64,000 nt of DNA from the NCBI GenBank assembly GCA_036946405.1, contig JAQIJC010000001.1:565001-629000 (forward strand). Direction: 5' to 3'. Shown here piece after piece: positions 54,885-64,000 of the stretch. The stretch's first letter is position 1. Every line of letters begins with the position of its first letter. The DNA comes from Sphingomonas phyllosphaerae (GTDB taxonomy: Bacteria > Pseudomonadota > Alphaproteobacteria > Sphingomonadales > Sphingomonadaceae). A program made the position numbers and the translations under genes. The notes beneath the pieces are model-generated. The model saw nothing but the letters and a program-made list of their open reading frames with translations, was not told where the DNA came from and did no database searches.

Positions 54885-55805
54885 ATGACCCGCCCCGCCC
54901 CCACCAGCACCGCGCCCGCGCTCGTCGCGGTGATCGTCGCGAACGCCGCGCTCGCGTTCGGACCGCTGTTCGTCCGCGTCGCCGATACCGGGCCGGTCGC
55001 CGCGGCATTCTGGCGGATGGCGCTTGCCGTGCCGATGCTCGCGGCGATCGCCTTCGCCACCCGCAAGCCCGACACCGCAGCGCCGTCGCGGCGCGTGTGG
55101 CTGTTCGTCGCGCTGGCCGGAATCGCCTTCGCCGCCGATCTGGGCACGTGGCACCTCGGCATCCTCCACACGACGATGGCCAACGCCACGTTGCTCGGCA
55201 ATTCGGCGACCTTCCTGTTCCCGCTCTGGGGTTTCCTCGTCGCGCGCGCCTGGCCGACGCGGATGCAGGGGGTCGCGCTGCTGCTCGCCGCTGCCGGCGC
55301 GACGCTATTGATGGGACGATCGTACCAGCTCGATCCGCGGCATCTGGCGGGCGACGTGCTGTGCATCGTCGCGGGCGTGCTTTACGCGCTCTATTTCATC
55401 CTGATGTCCGACGTGCGCCGCGCGCTCGCGCCGTGGCCGGCGCTGGCGCTGTCGTCGCTCGCCTCGCTGCTGCCGCTGCTCGGCTATGCGCTGATCCTCG
55501 GCGAGAAGATCGTGCCGCAGCACTGGACGCCGCTGCTCGCGCTGGCCTTGGTCTGCCAGCTGCTCGGGCAGGGCTGCATGATCTATGCGCTCGGCCGGCT
55601 CTCGCCGCTGGTGATCGGGCTGGCGCTGCTGATCCAGCCCGCGGTGGCGGCGACGATCGGCTGGCTGCATTTCGGCGAGGCGCTCGGCGCGCCCGATTTC
55701 CTGGGGATCGCGATGATCGCTGCGGCATTGGTGCTGGTGCGCGACACGCGGCGCCCTGCTAAGGAGCCGCCATCCGCCAATCCGGTGCCGGAGGAAATGC
55801 GATGA
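54885..55805 (+). CDS. EamA/DMT family permease
   Basis: A 306-residue membrane protein with ten hydrophobic helices in two halves, for example NAALAFGPLFVRVADTGPVAAAFWRM and GLALLIQPAVAATIGWLHFGEALGAPDFLGIAMI. The tail KEPPSANPVPEEM is hydrophilic. The transported compound is unknown. The start is the ATG at 54885 after the repeat. It overlaps the COQ9-like gene by ATGA. Confidence 0.88.
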   Translation: MTRPAPTSTAPALVAVIVANAALAFGPLFVRVADTGPVAAAFWRMALAVPMLAAIAFATRKPDTAAPSRRVWLFVALAGIAFAADLGTWHLGILHTTMANATLLGNSATFLFPLWGFLVARAWPTRMQGVALLLAAAGATLLMGRSYQLDPRHLAGDVLCIVAGVLYALYFILMSDVRRALAPWPALALSSLASLLPLLGYALILGEKIVPQHWTPLLALALVCQLLGQGCMIYALGRLSPLVIGLALLIQPAVAATIGWLHFGEALGAPDFLGIAMIAAALVLVRDTRRPAKEPPSANPVPEEMR

Positions 55806-56470
55806 CCGAGGACCTGACGCCGGAAGACCTGACGCTCGACGAGGTTCGCGCACGGCTCGCCCCCGCGATCGCCGCCAATGCCGCGTTCGACGGCTGGGGC
55901 GACACCGCGCGCGATCTCGCCGCCGAGCAGCAGGGCGTCGACCCCGATGTCGCACGAATCGCCTTCGCGGATGATCCGGTCGCGATGATCGACGCATGGT
56001 TCGCACATGTCGACGCGGAGATGGCCGCGGCGCTGCCGCCAGCAACACTGGCGGCGATGAAGATTCGACAGCGGATCACCGCGCTGGTCGAGGCGCGGCT
56101 GGCGGTGCTCGCCCCGGAGCGCGAGGCGCTGCGCCGGGCGCGCGCGATCCTCGCCCTGCCGGTCAACGTCGCCGCCGCCGCGCGGCTCGGCTGGCGCAGC
56201 GTCGATGCGATGTGGCGGCTCGCTGGCGATTCCGCGACCGATTACAACCACTATACCAAGCGCGCGATGCTGCTGGCGGTGTACGCCGCCACCACCACCG
56301 TCTTCCTCGACGACGACAGCGAGGAACAGGCCGACACCCGGGCGTTCCTGGCGCGGCGCATCGACGGGATCATGCGCTTCGAAAAGGCGAAGGCGCAGTT
56401 CACCCGCCGGACGCAACACCGCCCCAGCCTCAGCCGCTTCATCGGCCGGCTGCGCTATCCGGTGGTGTGA
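55802..56470 (+). CDS. COQ9 family protein
   Basis: A 222-residue protein of the COQ9 family, a lipid-binding partner in ubiquinone biosynthesis. The characteristic C-terminal part reads SVDAMWRLAGDSATDYNHYTKRAMLLAVYAATTTVFLDDDS, then FLARRIDGIMRFEKAKAQF. The N-terminal part is TetR-like in shape. The ATG overlaps the DMT permease stop, so both are probably in one transcript. Confidence 0.88.
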   Translation: MTEDLTPEDLTLDEVRARLAPAIAANAAFDGWGDTARDLAAEQQGVDPDVARIAFADDPVAMIDAWFAHVDAEMAAALPPATLAAMKIRQRITALVEARLAVLAPEREALRRARAILALPVNVAAAARLGWRSVDAMWRLAGDSATDYNHYTKRAMLLAVYAATTTVFLDDDSEEQADTRAFLARRIDGIMRFEKAKAQFTRRTQHRPSLSRFIGRLRYPVV

Positions 56471-56494
56471 GGGGTCGATGCGCGCCAATCGCTT

Positions 56495-56507
56495 ATTGAT
56501 AATCAAT
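56495..56507 (+). promoter_or_regulatory. Candidate Fur-type operator upstream of feoAB
   Basis: ATTGATAATCAAT is a perfect 13-nt palindrome and the most AT-rich stretch for some distance. It lies 24 bp before the feoA start. Its TGATAATCA core resembles Fur/iron boxes, and control of feoAB by iron would fit. The regulator is inferred. Confidence 0.55.
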
Positions 56508-56530
56508 CTCACCGCGCTTATAGAAGCCCG

Positions 56531-56794
56531 GTGACCAAGCCCATCAGCCTCGAAACGCTCCCGCGGCATCAGGCCGCCATCGTCGACGATATCGATTGGG
56601 CGCGGCTCGCCACGCCCGAGGCGCGGCGATTGCGCGAACTCGGGTTCGATTCAGGGGTGCGGGTGCAGGTGCTGCACCGTGCGCAGCTTGGCGGCGGGCC
56701 GGTCGCGTGCCGGATCGGACGGATGACCGTGGCGCTGCGCCGCGCGGTCGCCGGCGCGATCCGCGTCTCGGTCGAACCGCTCCCCGCCGAGTGA
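56531..56794 (+). CDS. feoA: Ferrous iron transport protein FeoA
   Basis: An 87-residue SH3-like protein that supports FeoB. LRELGFDSGVRVQVLHRAQLGGGPVACRIGRMTVALRRAVAGAIRV is the FeoA domain. It starts at a GTG; no ATG is available upstream in frame. It lies 22 bp before feoB. Confidence 0.9.
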   Translation: MTKPISLETLPRHQAAIVDDIDWARLATPEARRLRELGFDSGVRVQVLHRAQLGGGPVACRIGRMTVALRRAVAGAIRVSVEPLPAE

Positions 56795-56816
56795 CGCGCC
56801 ACCGGCGCGACGCGTG

Positions 56817-58667
56817 ATGGAAATGCCCCCGCTGGTCGCGATGGTCGGCAACCCCAATGCCGGCAAGAGCGCGCTGTTCAACGCGCTGACCGGCGCGCGA
56901 CAGAAGGTCGGCAATTATCCCGGTGTCACCGTCGAGCGCCACTCGGGAAGGCTTGCACTCGATGACGGTCGCCCGGTCGAGCTGGTCGACCTGCCCGGTG
57001 CCTACAGTCTCGAACCGTCCTCTCCCGACGAGCGCGTGACGCGCGACGTCCTGCTCGGCACGCAGAGCGGCGAGCGGCGTCCCGACGCGCTGGTCGTGGT
57101 GCTTGACGCCGCCAACCTCGACAATCACCTGCGCTTCGCGATGCAATTGATCGCGCTGGGGCTGCCGGTGGTCGTCGCGCTCAACATGGTCGACCTCGCC
57201 GAGCGGGACGGGCTGGTGCTCGACCCTGCGGTGCTGGAGCGCGAACTGGGCGTACCGGTGGTTCCGACGGTCGCGGTGCGGCGGCGCGGGATCGACACGC
57301 TGCGCGCGACGCTGACCGGGCTGGTCGGCACTCCCGCCGCGCCGGTCGCCTCGACCGCGCCGATCGAGGATATCCGCACGCTGCAACGCCGCGCACGCGC
57401 GCTGTCGCAGGCCGCGACGGTCAGCGAGACGCCGACGCGCCGCTGGCACCACGCGCTCGACAGCGTCGCGCTGCACCCGGTGTTCGGACCGATCCTGCTC
57501 GTCGCCTTGCTGTTCGTGATGTTCCAAGCGGTGTTCAGCTGGTCCGAAGCGCCGGTCGGCTGGATCGAGGACGGGTTCGTCGCACTGGAGACTGCGATCA
57601 AGGGCATGATGCCCGACGGCTTCCTGCGCTCGCTGCTCACCGATGGCGTCATCGCCGGGGTCGGCGCGGTGGTGGTCTTCCTGCCGCTGATCCTGATTCT
57701 GTTCCTGTTCATCCTCGTGCTGGAGGCGTCGGGCTATATGGTTCGCGCCGCCTTCCTGCTGGACCGGTTGATGGCCGGGGTCGGGCTGTCGGGGCGGGCG
57801 TTCATCCCGCTGCTGTCCAGCTTCGCCTGCGCGGTGCCCGGGATCATGGCGACGCGCACGATCGATGACGAGAAGGACCGGTTGACCACGATTCTGATCG
57901 CGCCGCTAATGACCTGTTCGGCGCGGTTGCCGGTCTATACGATCATCATCGGGGCGTTCATCCCGGCGCGGCAGGTGGCGCCGTTCGTCGGGTTGCAGGG
58001 GCTGGTGCTGCTCGGCCTCTATCTGATGGGGATCGTCGGCGCGTTCGTCGCCGCGCTGGTGCTGCGCCGCACCGTCACCAAGGGCGAAAGCTCGGGCTTC
58101 ATGATGGAGATGCCCAAATATCAGATGCCCCGCCTCCACGATGTCGCGCTCGGGCTGTGGAGCCGCACGACCATCTTTCTGAAACGGGCGGGCACCACGA
58201 TCGCGCTGACCACGGTCGTGCTCTGGGCGCTGCTCAGCTTCCCGCAGGCGCCCGCCGGACAGAAACAGGTCGATTATTCGGTCGCCGGGCGGATCGCGAG
58301 CGGGCTGGAGGTGATCGTCCGCCCGATCGGCTTCAACCACGACATCGCGCTGGCGCTGATCCCGGCGATGGCGGCGCGTGAGATCGCGGTGGCGGCGATC
58401 GGCACCGTCTATGCGATCGACGATACCGAGGATGCGTCGGGCGCGAAGAGCCTCGTCGATCATCTGCGCGGGCGCTGGTCGCTGCCGACCGCGCTCGCCT
58501 TCCTGATGTGGTTCGTGTTCGCCCCGCAATGCATCAGCACGATCGCGGTCACGCGCCGCGAAACGAATGGTTGGAAGTGGCCGATGTTCATGCTCGGCTA
58601 CCTTTTCGTGACCGCCTATGTCATGGCGGGGATCACATTCTGGCTGGCGACGTTCGCTGGTCTCTAA
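56817..58667 (+). CDS. feoB: Ferrous iron transporter FeoB
   Basis: A 616-residue Fe(II) transporter. The N-terminal G domain has GNPNAGKSALFNALTGARQKVGNYPGVTVE (G1 and switch), DLPGAY (G3) and NMVD (G4). The membrane part has the Gate motifs LLSSFACAVPGIMATRTI and PLMTCSARLPVYTIII, with conserved cysteines. The start is the ATG at 56817 (a GTG precedes it). FeoC is not present. Confidence 0.97.
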   Translation: MEMPPLVAMVGNPNAGKSALFNALTGARQKVGNYPGVTVERHSGRLALDDGRPVELVDLPGAYSLEPSSPDERVTRDVLLGTQSGERRPDALVVVLDAANLDNHLRFAMQLIALGLPVVVALNMVDLAERDGLVLDPAVLERELGVPVVPTVAVRRRGIDTLRATLTGLVGTPAAPVASTAPIEDIRTLQRRARALSQAATVSETPTRRWHHALDSVALHPVFGPILLVALLFVMFQAVFSWSEAPVGWIEDGFVALETAIKGMMPDGFLRSLLTDGVIAGVGAVVVFLPLILILFLFILVLEASGYMVRAAFLLDRLMAGVGLSGRAFIPLLSSFACAVPGIMATRTIDDEKDRLTTILIAPLMTCSARLPVYTIIIGAFIPARQVAPFVGLQGLVLLGLYLMGIVGAFVAALVLRRTVTKGESSGFMMEMPKYQMPRLHDVALGLWSRTTIFLKRAGTTIALTTVVLWALLSFPQAPAGQKQVDYSVAGRIASGLEVIVRPIGFNHDIALALIPAMAAREIAVAAIGTVYAIDDTEDASGAKSLVDHLRGRWSLPTALAFLMWFVFAPQCISTIAVTRRETNGWKWPMFMLGYLFVTAYVMAGITFWLATFAGL

Positions 58668-58676
58668 GAGGATCCC

Positions 58677-59255
58677 ATGGCAGGCAGCGTCAACAAGGTC
58701 ATTCTCGTCGGCAATCTCGGGCGCGATCCCGAGTCGCGCTCCTTCCAGAACGGCGGCAAGGTGGTCAACCTGCGCATCGCGACGTCGGAATCGTGGAAGG
58801 ACCGCAATACCGGCGAGCGCAAGGAAAAGACCGAATGGCATTCGGTCGCGATCTTCAACGAAGGGCTGGCGAACGTCGCCGAGCGCTTCCTGCGCAAGGG
58901 CAGCAAGGTCTATATCGAGGGCCAGCTCCAGACGCGGAAGTGGCAGGACCAGCAGGGCAACGACAAGTACAGCACCGAGGTTGTGCTGCAGGGCTTCAAT
59001 TCGGTGCTGACGATGCTCGACGGCCCCGGCGGCAACTCAGGTGGCGGTGGCGGTGGCGGCGGTGGCCGTGACGACTTCGGCGGCGGCGGCGACGATTTCG
59101 GCGGCGGTGGCGGCTATGGCGGCGGTTCGCGCGGCGGTGGCGGCGCGCGCGGCGGCGCCAGCAGCGGCGGCGGTTCGGGCGGTGGGTCGCGCGGCGGTAG
59201 CGGCAATTATGGCGGCGGCTTCGCGGACGACCTCGACGACGACGTGCCGTTCTAA
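58677..59255 (+). CDS. ssb: Single-stranded DNA-binding protein
   Basis: A 192-residue SSB. The OB fold opens [20 protein letters not shown] and contains [21 protein letters not shown] and [18 protein letters not shown] long Gly-rich linker (about 118-178) follows. The acidic tip DLDDDVPF recruits replication and repair partners. It starts 9 bp after feoB. Confidence 0.97.
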   Translation: MAGSVNKVILVGNLGRDPESRSFQNGGKVVNLRIATSESWKDRNTGERKEKTEWHSVAIFNEGLANVAERFLRKGSKVYIEGQLQTRKWQDQQGNDKYSTEVVLQGFNSVLTMLDGPGGNSGGGGGGGGGRDDFGGGGDDFGGGGGYGGGSRGGGGARGGASSGGGSGGGSRGGSGNYGGGFADDLDDDVPF

Positions 59256-60803
59256 GTGACCCGGCACGTCACGGATCGTCCGGGGATCTGCCCCGAGGCA
59301 CGGGATGAAGCGAAGCGGGCGCAGGTGCTTGCCACCTACGACGTCGAGTCGCTGCGCGGCACCGCCGCGCTGAAGCAGATCACCGATTTCGCCGCGCATC
59401 TGTGCGGCGTTCCGGTCGGTATCGTCAGCATCCTCGACACCGATCACCAGACCTTTCTGGCACGTACCGGCTATCCCGACGGACCGGAGCCGCCGCGCGA
59501 ATATTCGTTCTGCGGCCATGCGATGTGGGGCGACGGGTTGATGGTCGTACCCGACGCCACCGCAGACCCCCGCTTCGCCGCCAATCCGCTGGTGACCGGC
59601 GAGATGAACCTGCGGTTCTACGCCGGCGCGCCGCTGATCTCCGACGACGGCTTTCCGATGGGCTCGCTGTGCGTGCTCGACACCGTGCCGCATCCCGAGG
59701 GGTTGAGCGCCTTGCAGCGCGAGGGGCTGACGGTGCTGGCCGCCAACGTCCTCGCCCGATTGCGCGACTCCCGCGACGGCGCGGCCCGTCGCGCCTCGGT
59801 TCGTCGGGCGCGCACCGAAGCCGCGGACAGCGACCAGCGCTTCCGCGTTCTTGCCGATACCATGCCGCAAATGGTGTGGTCGACGCTGCCGGACGGCTTC
59901 CACGATTACTATAACGCGCGCTGGTACGCCTTCACGGGGATGCCGGAGGGGTCGACCGATGGCGAGGCGTGGAACGGCATGTTCCACGTCGACGACCAAC
60001 AACGCGCCTGGACAGCGTGGCGCCATTCGCTGGCGACGGGCGATCCGTATGAAATCGAGTATCGCCTGCGTCACCATGACGGCACCTACCGCTGGGTGTT
60101 GGGACGCGCGTTGCCGATTCGCGACGCCGCGGGCACGATCACGCGCTGGTTCGGCACCTGCACCGACATCCATGAGCAGCGGAGCGCGCTCGAACAGCGC
60201 GAGATCGTCAGCCAGGAACTGAGCCACCGTATCAAGAACATCTTCTCTGTCGTCGCCGGGCTGGTGCACCTGACCGGGCGCACGCATCCCGAACTGGCCG
60301 GGCTGCTCGGCGAGTTGCGCCAGCGGATCACCGCGCTCGGCCGCGCCCACGATTTCGTCCGTCCGCACAGCGACCAGTCGCGCCCGGCGCTGCGGCAGGA
60401 CAGCCTGCATGGGCTGCTGACCGAGCTGTTCTCGCCCTATCAGGCGTACGCCGGTGAACGCATCGCCATCGCCGGTGAGGATGTCGCGGTCGACGATCGC
60501 GCCGCCACGCCGCTGGCGCTGATCTTCCACGAGCTGGCGACCAATGCCAGCAAATATGGCGCGCTGTCGGTGTCCGAAGGACGTATCGCGCTGACGATCG
60601 CGCCGGACGGCAGCGACGTGGTGCTGCACTGGTGCGAACGCGGCGGCCCGCCGCTGTCCGGCTCGCCGCTGCGCGAAGGTTTCGGCTCGCAGCTGATCGA
60701 GATGAGCGCCGCGCGGCAATTGGGCGGCACCATCACCCGCGATTGGCCGGCGGGCGGGCTGGAAGTGACCGCACGGCTGCCGCGTGTGGCGTTCAGCCGC
60801 TGA
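59256..60803 (+). CDS. GAF-PAS HWE-family histidine kinase
   Basis: A 515-residue soluble sensor kinase starting at a GTG directly after the ssb stop. Residues about 20-170 form a GAF domain (FCGHAMWGDGLMVVPDATAD). Residues about 190-310 form a PAS domain (YNARWYAFTGMPEGS, HHDGTYRWVLGRALPIRD). The kinase core has the H-box SQELSHRIKNIFSVV, the N-box FHELATNASKYGALS and the HWxE motif (LHWCERGGPP) that names the family. GAF-PAS-HWE kinases are often light or stress sensors; no chromophore cysteine is obvious. Confidence 0.9.
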   Translation: MTRHVTDRPGICPEARDEAKRAQVLATYDVESLRGTAALKQITDFAAHLCGVPVGIVSILDTDHQTFLARTGYPDGPEPPREYSFCGHAMWGDGLMVVPDATADPRFAANPLVTGEMNLRFYAGAPLISDDGFPMGSLCVLDTVPHPEGLSALQREGLTVLAANVLARLRDSRDGAARRASVRRARTEAADSDQRFRVLADTMPQMVWSTLPDGFHDYYNARWYAFTGMPEGSTDGEAWNGMFHVDDQQRAWTAWRHSLATGDPYEIEYRLRHHDGTYRWVLGRALPIRDAAGTITRWFGTCTDIHEQRSALEQREIVSQELSHRIKNIFSVVAGLVHLTGRTHPELAGLLGELRQRITALGRAHDFVRPHSDQSRPALRQDSLHGLLTELFSPYQAYAGERIAIAGEDVAVDDRAATPLALIFHELATNASKYGALSVSEGRIALTIAPDGSDVVLHWCERGGPPLSGSPLREGFGSQLIEMSAARQLGGTITRDWPAGGLEVTARLPRVAFSR

Positions 60804-60855
60804 CGCGTCCACGTCGACGACAGCCGGTGAGGACAGCGAAGCGGATCGCGGTGAC

Positions 60856-60886
60856 GGCGGGTCGTTTACCGCACGTTTGACCCGCC
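60856..60886. terminator. Hairpin between convergent kinase and response-regulator genes
   Basis: GGCGGGTC and GACCCGCC pair over 8 bp around a 15-nt loop in the short gap between two convergent genes. There is no T tract, so this is tentative. Confidence 0.4.
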
Positions 60887-60894
60887 GGTGGCGG

Positions 60895-61293
60895 TCAGGC
60901 GTTCGGCGACCAGCGTACGAAGTCGACGCATTCGGCTTCCGCGGCGTCGGCCTGCGCGGCGACGCGCGCTGCGGCGAGGATCGATTCCTCGTTGAACGGC
61001 TTGCGGACGTAACCGAGGGCCGCATCACGATTGGTGATCTGGCCCGGGTTGGCGGTGACGAACACCACCTTGACGCCGTGATCGCGCGCGATCCGCTCGG
61101 CGATTTCCGGACCGGTCGGACCGTCGCGAAGGTTGACGTCGACGAAGGCGAAGCCGCATCCCGGCGCCGCCTTCAACGCGGACGACGAGTCGGCGGCGAT
61201 CGCCGCGACCTGATAGCCCGCGTCTTCCAGAATGCGTTCGAGGTCCAGCGCGACGAAAATCTCGTCCTCGACGATCAGCGCGGTCGCGGTCAT
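60895..61293 (-). CDS. Single-domain response regulator
   Basis: A 132-residue stand-alone receiver domain. ALIVEDEIFVALDLERILED carries the acidic pair, CGFAFVDVNLRDG the phosphorylated Asp, VVFVTA the switch Thr and YVRKPF the Lys. No output domain follows. The family is typical of partners of HWE kinases, and the convergent kinase 90 bp away is a likely partner. Confidence 0.92.
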   Translation of the reverse strand: MTATALIVEDEIFVALDLERILEDAGYQVAAIAADSSSALKAAPGCGFAFVDVNLRDGPTGPEIAERIARDHGVKVVFVTANPGQITNRDAALGYVRKPFNEESILAAARVAAQADAAEAECVDFVRWSPNA

Positions 61294-61317
61294 GTCGGGG
61301 TCCCAGTCACGCCCGCC

Positions 61318-61929
61318 TTAACCGCGATCAAGTGATCTTTGTTCCCGGCGCAGCAGGAAGATCGCATGTTCGGCGAGGAAGTTCGCCGCCGCGCTGCCGG
61401 TCTGCTTGTCGCCGGACAGGAACCACGCTCCCTCCACGATCACCCCGCGCTCGGCGAGATGCGCGCGAAAATCGTCGATCGTCAGATGGTGGATGTTGGG
61501 TGTGTCATACCAGCGTTCGGGCAGCAGCCGCGTCACCGGCATCCGCCCGCCCCACAAGAGCGACAGCCGCACGCGCCAATGCGCGAAATTGGGAAAGCTG
61601 ACGAACGCGAACCGCCCGATCCGCAGCAATTCGTCGAGCACGCGATCGGGCGCGCGCGCGGTCTGGAGCGTTTGGCTGAGGATCGCATAATCGAAGCTCT
61701 GGTCGGGATAACCGGCCAGATCGGTATCCGCATCGCCCTGGATCACCGACAGCCCGCGCCCGACCGCCGCCGCGACATTGCCGGGGTCCAGCTCGAGCCC
61801 GCGCACGTCCGCGCCGCGTTCATCGCGCAATGCCGCCATCAATTCACCGTCGCCGCACCCGATATCGAGCGCACGCGCACCGGCCGGAAGATGCGCGGCG
61901 ATGATCGCCAGATCGGGCCGCAGGCTCAT
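61318..61929 (-). CDS. metW: Methionine biosynthesis protein MetW
   Basis: A 203-residue methyltransferase-fold protein. [16 protein letters not shown] is the SAM-type loop, followed by [20 protein letters not shown] and [25 protein letters not shown], the MetW signature. MetW acts with MetX in methionine synthesis. It overlaps metX by ATGA. Confidence 0.95.
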   Translation of the reverse strand: MSLRPDLAIIAAHLPAGARALDIGCGDGELMAALRDERGADVRGLELDPGNVAAAVGRGLSVIQGDADTDLAGYPDQSFDYAILSQTLQTARAPDRVLDELLRIGRFAFVSFPNFAHWRVRLSLLWGGRMPVTRLLPERWYDTPNIHHLTIDDFRAHLAERGVIVEGAWFLSGDKQTGSAAANFLAEHAIFLLRREQRSLDRG

Positions 61930-63056
61930 CGCCCGGCGCTCAGGAAGCCGTGGATGACGCGGTCGAGTTCCGGCGAGTCGAGCAGAAAGGCGTCGTGGCC
62001 GAACGGACTCGACAGTTCGACGAAGCTCGCCGGCGCGCCCGCCGCCATCAGGGCATGGACGATGCTGCGCGACTCAGCGGTCGGATACAGCCAGTCGGTA
62101 TCGAAGCTGACGAGGCAGAAGCGCGTCGCGGTGCCGCGGAAGGCATTGGCGAGCAGCCCGCCATGCTCCTCGGCCAGGTCGAAATAATCGAGCGCGCGGG
62201 TGATGTAGAGATAGCTGTTGGCGTCGAACCGATCGGTGAACGCCAGCCCCTGATGCCGCAGATAGCTCTCGACCTGAAAATCGGCGTCGAACCCGAACGA
62301 CTTCTGCGCGCGCGCCTGCAAGCGCCGTCCGAATTTCTCGGTCAGCCCCGCTTCGGACAGATAGGTGATGTGCGCCGCCATCCGCGCCACAGCCAGCCCG
62401 GCAGCCGGCGGCTCGCTGTCGTAATAGTCGCCGCCGCGCCAGTTCGGGTCGGCCATCACTGCCTGCCGACCGACTTCGTGAAAGGCGATGTTCTGCGCCG
62501 AATGCCGCGCAGTCGAGGCGATCACGACGCATTTCTCGACCCGCTCGGGGAAGGTCGCCGCCCAGCTGAGCGCCTGCATTCCGCCCATCGACCCGCCGAC
62601 CACCGCCGCCAACCGCGCGACGCCGAGGTGATCGAGCAGCAGCGCCTGCGCGCGCACCATGTCACGGATCGTGATGACCGGGAACGCCATCGCATAGGGT
62701 CGCCCGGTCGACGGATCGACGCTCGCCGGCCCGGTCGAGCCCATGCACGAGCCCAGCACGTTGGTGCAGATCACGAAGAATCGGTCGGTGTCGATCGGTT
62801 TGCCCGGGCCGACCATCCGCTGCCACCACCCCGGCTTGCCGGTGCGCGGATGCGCGCTGGCGAGATGCTGGTCGCCGGTCAGCGCGTGGCAGACCAGCAC
62901 CGCATTGCCGCCGTCCGCCGCCAGCGTGCCATAGGTTTCATAGGCGATCTCGACCGGCGCGAGCAGCGCGCCACCGTCCAGCCGCAGCGGCTCCGGCAGC
63001 ACGACACGTCGCGACAGGCCGAACCGCTGATCGAGCGAGGAAGGCGTGGTGAGCAT
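61926..63056 (-). CDS. metX: Homoserine O-acyltransferase MetX
   Basis: A 376-residue alpha/beta hydrolase that activates homoserine for methionine synthesis. VIAYETYG-like text ([16 protein letters not shown]), the nucleophile elbow [19 protein letters not shown] and the late catalytic [16 protein letters not shown] are present. The start at 63056 ([16 protein letters not shown]) fits the family; an open frame runs further upstream through a structured leader. The acyl donor (acetyl- or succinyl-CoA) is not decided here. Confidence 0.95.
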   Translation of the reverse strand: MLTTPSSLDQRFGLSRRVVLPEPLRLDGGALLAPVEIAYETYGTLAADGGNAVLVCHALTGDQHLASAHPRTGKPGWWQRMVGPGKPIDTDRFFVICTNVLGSCMGSTGPASVDPSTGRPYAMAFPVITIRDMVRAQALLLDHLGVARLAAVVGGSMGGMQALSWAATFPERVEKCVVIASTARHSAQNIAFHEVGRQAVMADPNWRGGDYYDSEPPAAGLAVARMAAHITYLSEAGLTEKFGRRLQARAQKSFGFDADFQVESYLRHQGLAFTDRFDANSYLYITRALDYFDLAEEHGGLLANAFRGTATRFCLVSFDTDWLYPTAESRSIVHALMAAGAPASFVELSSPFGHDAFLLDSPELDRVIHGFLSAGR

Positions 63057-63223
63057 CGAGCCGCCGCCTTTACGCGTCACGCAGGGCCGGTGTCGAGATG
63101 GCGGCGTCAGCGGCACGCCCACGCGCACCCGCCGGGTCGCCGCCACCTGCACGGTGGCTTGCGGCCCGCCGATCACCCGACCCTCGACGCCGTACAGGCG
63201 CGAGGATCAGGCGGGCACGGGCT
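63057..63223 (-). promoter_or_regulatory. Structured metX leader
   Basis: This 167-bp gap lies between the PEP-CTERM gene and metX. On the minus strand it contains GGTGATCGGCGGGCCGCAAG followed by a perfect hairpin GCCACC-GTGCA-GGTGGC (63142-63158). GGTGAT...GCAAGCCAC resembles part of a SAM-II riboswitch core, but the UUAAA and GCUAAAG blocks are not in place. A riboswitch is therefore only a possibility. Confidence 0.3.
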
Positions 63224-63982
63224 TCAGACCAGCTTGAGCGAGGCAGCCGGGCGACGGCGTAGGCCGTAGCCGACCACGCCAAAGCCGAGGATCATCAGCG
63301 CCCAGGTCGCAGGCTCGGGCACCGCCCCGGCGGCGGTATACTCATAGCGGATGCCGACCTTCGAGGTCGCGTCGGTGCGCTGCACCGCTGCCGCGTTACC
63401 ACCGGTCGCCGACAGGATGATGCCGGTCAGCGTCTTGGCCGACACGTCGAACGTGCCGCCGCCATTTGCGACGAACGCGGCCAGCGACGAACCGGTGATC
63501 GCGAAGATCTGCGACGCCGAGGCATTGCTGGCGAAGCTCTGCGACGAGGTCGTATTCGGGCCGACCGTGTAGATCGAGCTGTTGCCTAGCAGGTCATAGG
63601 CGGCCGGAACCAGCGACGCGGTCCCGATTCCGGCGCTGGTGGTGTTCACCAGCGAATCCAGAACCGACGAGACGCCCGCATCGCTCGACAGGAACTGCGC
63701 CGCCGACTCGGTGCGAACGCGACCGGTGGATTCGGTCGTCGCCGAGACGGTGATCGCGGACTTGAACGAATAATCGACCGTCAGATAGGCGCCGGTCAGC
63801 GTGCCGAGGCTGCCGTCGAACTTGGCCAGGCTTCCCAGCAGATTGGTGTAGTCCGTCGGACCGGTGGTGCTGACGGTACCACCGTCCACGCTGACCGGCG
63901 TCGCCGCCTGCGCGGTCGTGGCGGTCATCGTCACACCGCCCAGCAGCATCGCAGCCAACGCCGCCTTCTTCCTGATCGACAT
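63224..63982 (-). CDS. PEPxxWA-CTERM sorting-signal protein
   Basis: A 252-residue exported protein. It has a signal peptide (MLLGGVTMTATTAQA-A), a Thr/Ser-rich beta-sandwich body (TNLLGSLAKFDGSLGTLTGA, choice-of-anchor type) and the C-terminal sorting tail VPEPATWALMILGFGVVGYG followed by LRRR. The tail is the PEPxxWA variant handled by exosortase-like systems in sphingomonads. GGAGG 7 nt before the ATG is a strong ribosome site. The function of the body is unknown. Confidence 0.88.
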   Translation of the reverse strand: MSIRKKAALAAMLLGGVTMTATTAQAATPVSVDGGTVSTTGPTDYTNLLGSLAKFDGSLGTLTGAYLTVDYSFKSAITVSATTESTGRVRTESAAQFLSSDAGVSSVLDSLVNTTSAGIGTASLVPAAYDLLGNSSIYTVGPNTTSSQSFASNASASQIFAITGSSLAAFVANGGGTFDVSAKTLTGIILSATGGNAAAVQRTDATSKVGIRYEYTAAGAVPEPATWALMILGFGVVGYGLRRRPAASLKLV

Positions 63983-64000
63983 TGTATTTCCTCCGTTCGG

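Overview
The window is GC-rich DNA from an alphaproteobacterium, almost certainly a sphingomonad (Sphingomonas or a close relative). The evidence is a PEPxxWA-type C-terminal sorting signal, a COQ9-family protein, an HWE-type histidine kinase, argH-lptM-lysA and metX-metW gene pairs, and many palindromic intergenic repeats typical of these genomes. These assignments rest on protein motifs read by eye; no database was searched.

Layout. Positions 1-11,850 are housekeeping: prmC (5' end only), prfA and hisS on the minus strand, an M61 peptidase, ppa, a TfoX-domain protein, an SMR exporter, a GNAT acetyltransferase, a DMT permease, a small AbrB-like gene, a hypothetical gene, ispG and an acyltransferase. 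Positions 11,954-49,293 form one nearly complete flagellar locus. Positions 49,409-63,982 return to housekeeping: a CorA/ZntB transporter, a siroheme dehydrogenase, lysA-lptM-argH, a TlpA-like thioredoxin, a DMT permease, COQ9, feoAB, ssb, an HWE kinase, a single-domain response regulator, metW-metX and a PEP-CTERM protein.

Flagellar locus. The minus-strand half carries motB, motA, flgL, flgK, flgJ, flgI, flgH, flgG, flgF, flgE, flgD, flgC and flgB. The plus-strand half carries a second stator-like pair, flgA, flgM, flgN, a lytic transglycosylase, flhA and fliA. Then come fliC on the minus strand and, on the plus strand, a sigma-54 activator followed by fliEFGHIJ, fliK, fliLMNOPQR, flhB, fliD and fliS. 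I found four good sigma-54 promoters (flgB, the motA-like gene, the transglycosylase-flhA-fliA unit, fliK) and three sigma-28 promoters (fliC, flgM, fliD). Together they imply a hierarchy: activator, then sigma-54 genes including fliA, then sigma-28 genes gated by FlgM. This is the beta/gammaproteobacterial style of control rather than the Caulobacter style (no flaF or flbT, but FliA and FlgM present).

Unusual points. The second stator pair has a MotA-like subunit lacking the first membrane segment. FliM lacks the usual N-terminal CheY-binding peptide. FlgH has no cysteine and so no lipobox. The flagellar transglycosylase has no signal peptide. A perfect 32-bp hairpin separates motA from motB. 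Several repeat families show compensatory changes inside their arms. The start codons of argH and the thioredoxin gene overlap head to head. No tRNA, rRNA, CRISPR array, insertion sequence or prophage was seen.
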